Assembly (NCBI GenBank): GCA_016865505.2
Contig: AP025252.1
Span: 5,912,137-5,976,136, forward strand
Direction: 5' to 3'
Source of the DNA: Bryobacterales bacterium F-183
Lineage (GTDB): Bacteria > Acidobacteriota > Terriglobia > Bryobacterales > Bryobacteraceae
DNA: 64,000 nt
Shown one piece after another: positions 62,870-64,000 of this stretch (its first letter is position 1; every line of letters starts with the position of its first letter). The notes below the pieces were generated by a model, which did no database searches, was not told the DNA's origin, and saw only the letters and a list, made by a program, of their open reading frames with translations. The translations under genes were made by a program, and so were the position numbers.

Positions 62870-63094
62870 GTGATCAAGGAAGCCGTGAAGTTGGGCCGCC
62901 AGACGCGCCCCGACCTCGAAATCGGCATCTGCGGCGAGCACGGTGGTGAACCGAGCTCGGTGGAGTTCTGCTACCAGATCGGCATGAACTACGTGTCCTG
63001 TTCCCCGTACCGCGTGCCGATCGCACGTCTGGCGGCGGCGCAGGCGGCGTTGTCGGCTAAGGGCGGCAAGTCCGAAGCCAACCGTACGGCGTAA
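62870..63094 (+). pseudogene. ppdK: Second copy of the ppdK 3' end (75 codons), remnant of an insertion
   Basis: The region encodes only the last 74 residues of PPDK, including the catalytic-Cys motif [10 protein letters not shown], and ends with the same stop. An open frame upstream to 62702 has no PPDK similarity and no likely start, so this is a fragment. Against the intact ppdK end only three residues differ (G to Q, E to D, E to A) while most other substitutions are silent, so the copy comes from a functional, related ppdK rather than a decaying duplicate. It is followed by a strong terminator and then the MscS gene, as the native ppdK end presumably was. Confidence 0.93.
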
Positions 63095-63109
63095 GAACAG
63101 CGGAAAAAA

Positions 63110-63159
63110 ATCAAAATGGCGCGTTCGTCCGAGAGGGCGGCGCGCCGTTTCGTTTTGAT
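63110..63159. terminator. Strong intrinsic terminator behind the second ppdK copy
   Basis: AAATGGCGCG (63114-63123) pairs with CGCGCCGTTT (63141-63150), with one T-G wobble and a 17-nt loop, and is extended by ATCAAAA (63110-63116) against TTTTGAT (63153-63159). It ends with a T-rich run (GTTTCGTTTTG) on the plus strand. It was probably the original terminator of ppdK before the insertion. Confidence 0.8.
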
Positions 63160-63200
63160 AAGTCGCTTGTTTTCTTCATTTCCGTCCTTGAAGGCGATCG

Positions 63201-63236
63201 TACCCTCTGAGGGTATTTACGTACCCATTTTGGGTA
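63201..63236. promoter_or_regulatory. Tandem TACCC-N5-GGGTA palindromes upstream of mscS-like gene
   Basis: TACCCTCTGAGGGTA (63201-63215, a perfect 7-1-7 palindrome) and TACCCATTTTGGGTA (63222-63236, a 6-3-6 palindrome) are repeated with a 21-bp period, two helical turns, 45 bp before the ATG at 63281. This is the layout of a cooperative operator. The TACCC/GGGTA half-sites resemble those of CsoR/RcnR-type regulators, but the regulator is not identified. Confidence 0.6.
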
Positions 63237-63280
63237 TCTCGAAACTGAGAGTGTGATCTGAGGCTCTACGTTTTGAGGTC

Positions 63281-64000
63281 ATGCTTTCTTCTTATTTGTC
63301 CGATTCGCGGCTCCTTTCGATTGCGATTCCCGTTGGGCTGTTTGTTGGCGTTGTGTTGCTCGGATTGGTGATCCGGGGGATGCTGTTTCGCGCGCTGGAG
63401 GCGTGGTCGAAACGTAGCACGACGCGGTTTGACGATCTGCTGATCCAGTCGATCCGGCGCCCTTTTATCCTTTGGATTGTGATTTTAGCGTTGCTGATAG
63501 CGACGCGATCGTCTGAAATGCCTCCACGAATTACCGACCTTGTCAGCAAGGCGCTGCTGGTGCTGTGGGTGATTTCGTTGACGCTGGTTGCGTCAAAGCT
63601 TGCGGGGGCGCTGGTTGGTTACTACGGCAACCGGGTGACCGACGGCGGAACCACTACCCACCAGGTGACAACGCTAAGCCAGAGCATCGCGAGCCTGATT
63701 ATCGGGGCTATTGGCGTCCTGATTTTGCTCGACTCGCTGCAGATTTCGATCACTCCCATACTGACCGCGTTGGGCGTCGGCGGTTTGGCTGTGGCGCTGG
63801 CGCTGCAGGATACGCTGTCGAATCTGTTTGCGGGTTTTTATGTGACGATTGCGGGGCAGGTGCGAGTTGGTGATTACGTCAAGCTCGACGGCGGGCAGGA
63901 GGGCTTTGTCAGCGACATCAACTGGCGGAGTACGACGATCCGCGCGCTGGCGAATAACCTGATTGTGGTTCCCAATGCGAAGTTGGCGCAGGCGATTGTC
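63281..64000 (+). CDS. MscS-family mechanosensitive channel (partial, runs off the window)
   Basis: The frame from ATG 63281 stays open to the window end (240 codons). The N-terminal part has four hydrophobic helices, then the MscS pore-helix region SLQISITPILTALGVGGLAVALALQDTL, the conserved SNLFAGFYVTIAGQVRVGDYVKLDGGQEGFV and the following beta domain WRSTTIRALANNLIVVPNAKLAQAIV. MscS channels open under membrane tension and release osmolytes on osmotic down-shock. The 187-bp upstream gap contains a tandem palindromic operator. It uses more TTT/GTT/TTG codons than the neighbouring genes. Confidence 0.92.
   Translation, partial: MLSSYLSDSRLLSIAIPVGLFVGVVLLGLVIRGMLFRALEAWSKRSTTRFDDLLIQSIRRPFILWIVILALLIATRSSEMPPRITDLVSKALLVLWVISLTLVASKLAGALVGYYGNRVTDGGTTTHQVTTLSQSIASLIIGAIGVLILLDSLQISITPILTALGVGGLAVALALQDTLSNLFAGFYVTIAGQVRVGDYVKLDGGQEGFVSDINWRSTTIRALANNLIVVPNAKLAQAIV

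Noticed and set aside
63201-63236. CRISPR-like repeat
   Set aside because: Only two short palindromes at a 21-bp period with no spacers; more consistent with an operator.

Overview
The window is a chromosomal segment of high GC content (roughly 60% by eye), densely packed and almost entirely protein-coding. Several features point to an acidobacterium, most likely of the Solibacter/Bryobacter group. These are an ADOP-type duplicated orphan ABC permease, a BNR/sortilin-type propeller with a Solibacter-style (TIGR03437-like) C-terminal domain, DUF1080 and Gfo/Idh/MocA proteins, a cytochrome c-sulfatase-modifying-factor fusion, and many TTG/GTG starts. This assignment is inference from gene families. 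No rRNA, tRNA or CRISPR array was seen.

Layout. 1-9.1 kb: the tail of a threonine aldolase, a methyltransferase-like protein, a Wzt-like protein with a degenerate ATPase domain, an acyltransferase, fabD, a methyltransferase, greB, an AT-richer membrane-protein gene that may use an ATT start, dnaB and a Tam-like methyltransferase. 9.1-12.2 kb: an ArsR/SRPBCC pair with a visible promoter and operator, then a GMC oxidoreductase with its small subunit. 12.2-23.2 kb: an SGNH-fold protein lacking its catalytic Ser and His, two divergent PQQ-type propellers, and a tightly coupled plus-strand run (heme c-HhH protein, YVTN propeller lipoprotein, di-heme peroxidase lipoprotein, blue-copper lipoprotein, ADOP permease, His/Met-rich envelope protein) that looks like one periplasmic redox module. 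23.2-28.4 kb (minus strand): DUF1080, ThiE/TenI, histidine kinase, an exported methyltransferase, a BNR protein. 28.6-36.8 kb: FecR protein, CxxCH protein, three small or unusual proteins, OmpA-PKD protein, a second BNR protein, a small secreted protein. 37-43.6 kb: a large hybrid histidine kinase with OB-like sensor modules, a Gfo/Idh oxidoreductase, the cytochrome-FGE fusion and ApbE. 43.6-48.6 kb (minus): envelope peptidase/peptidoglycan operon (M14, GGT, L,D-transpeptidase, M23). 48.6-55.5 kb: SDR, ankyrin, gnd, phoD, DUF218, recO, TPR. 55.7-64 kb: glyQ-glyS-ppdK, a kinase-TIR fusion gene, a second copy of the ppdK 3' end, and a truncated MscS channel gene.

The most striking structure is at the right end. 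A Ser/Thr-kinase-TIR gene, clearly lower in GC than its neighbours, lies between the intact ppdK 3' end and a colinear, gap-free 225-bp second copy of that end (about 94% identical, most differences at third codon positions). This is what is expected if a small cargo unit integrated at the ppdK 3' end, carrying a ppdK terminus from a relative. TIR domains of this kind are often NADases in anti-phage defence, so this is the best candidate for an undescribed system. The second candidate is the PQQ-propeller/heme/copper relay at 12.9-23.2 kb.

A recurring architectural trait is convergent gene pairs whose 3' ends overlap on opposite strands, by 4 to 59 bp.
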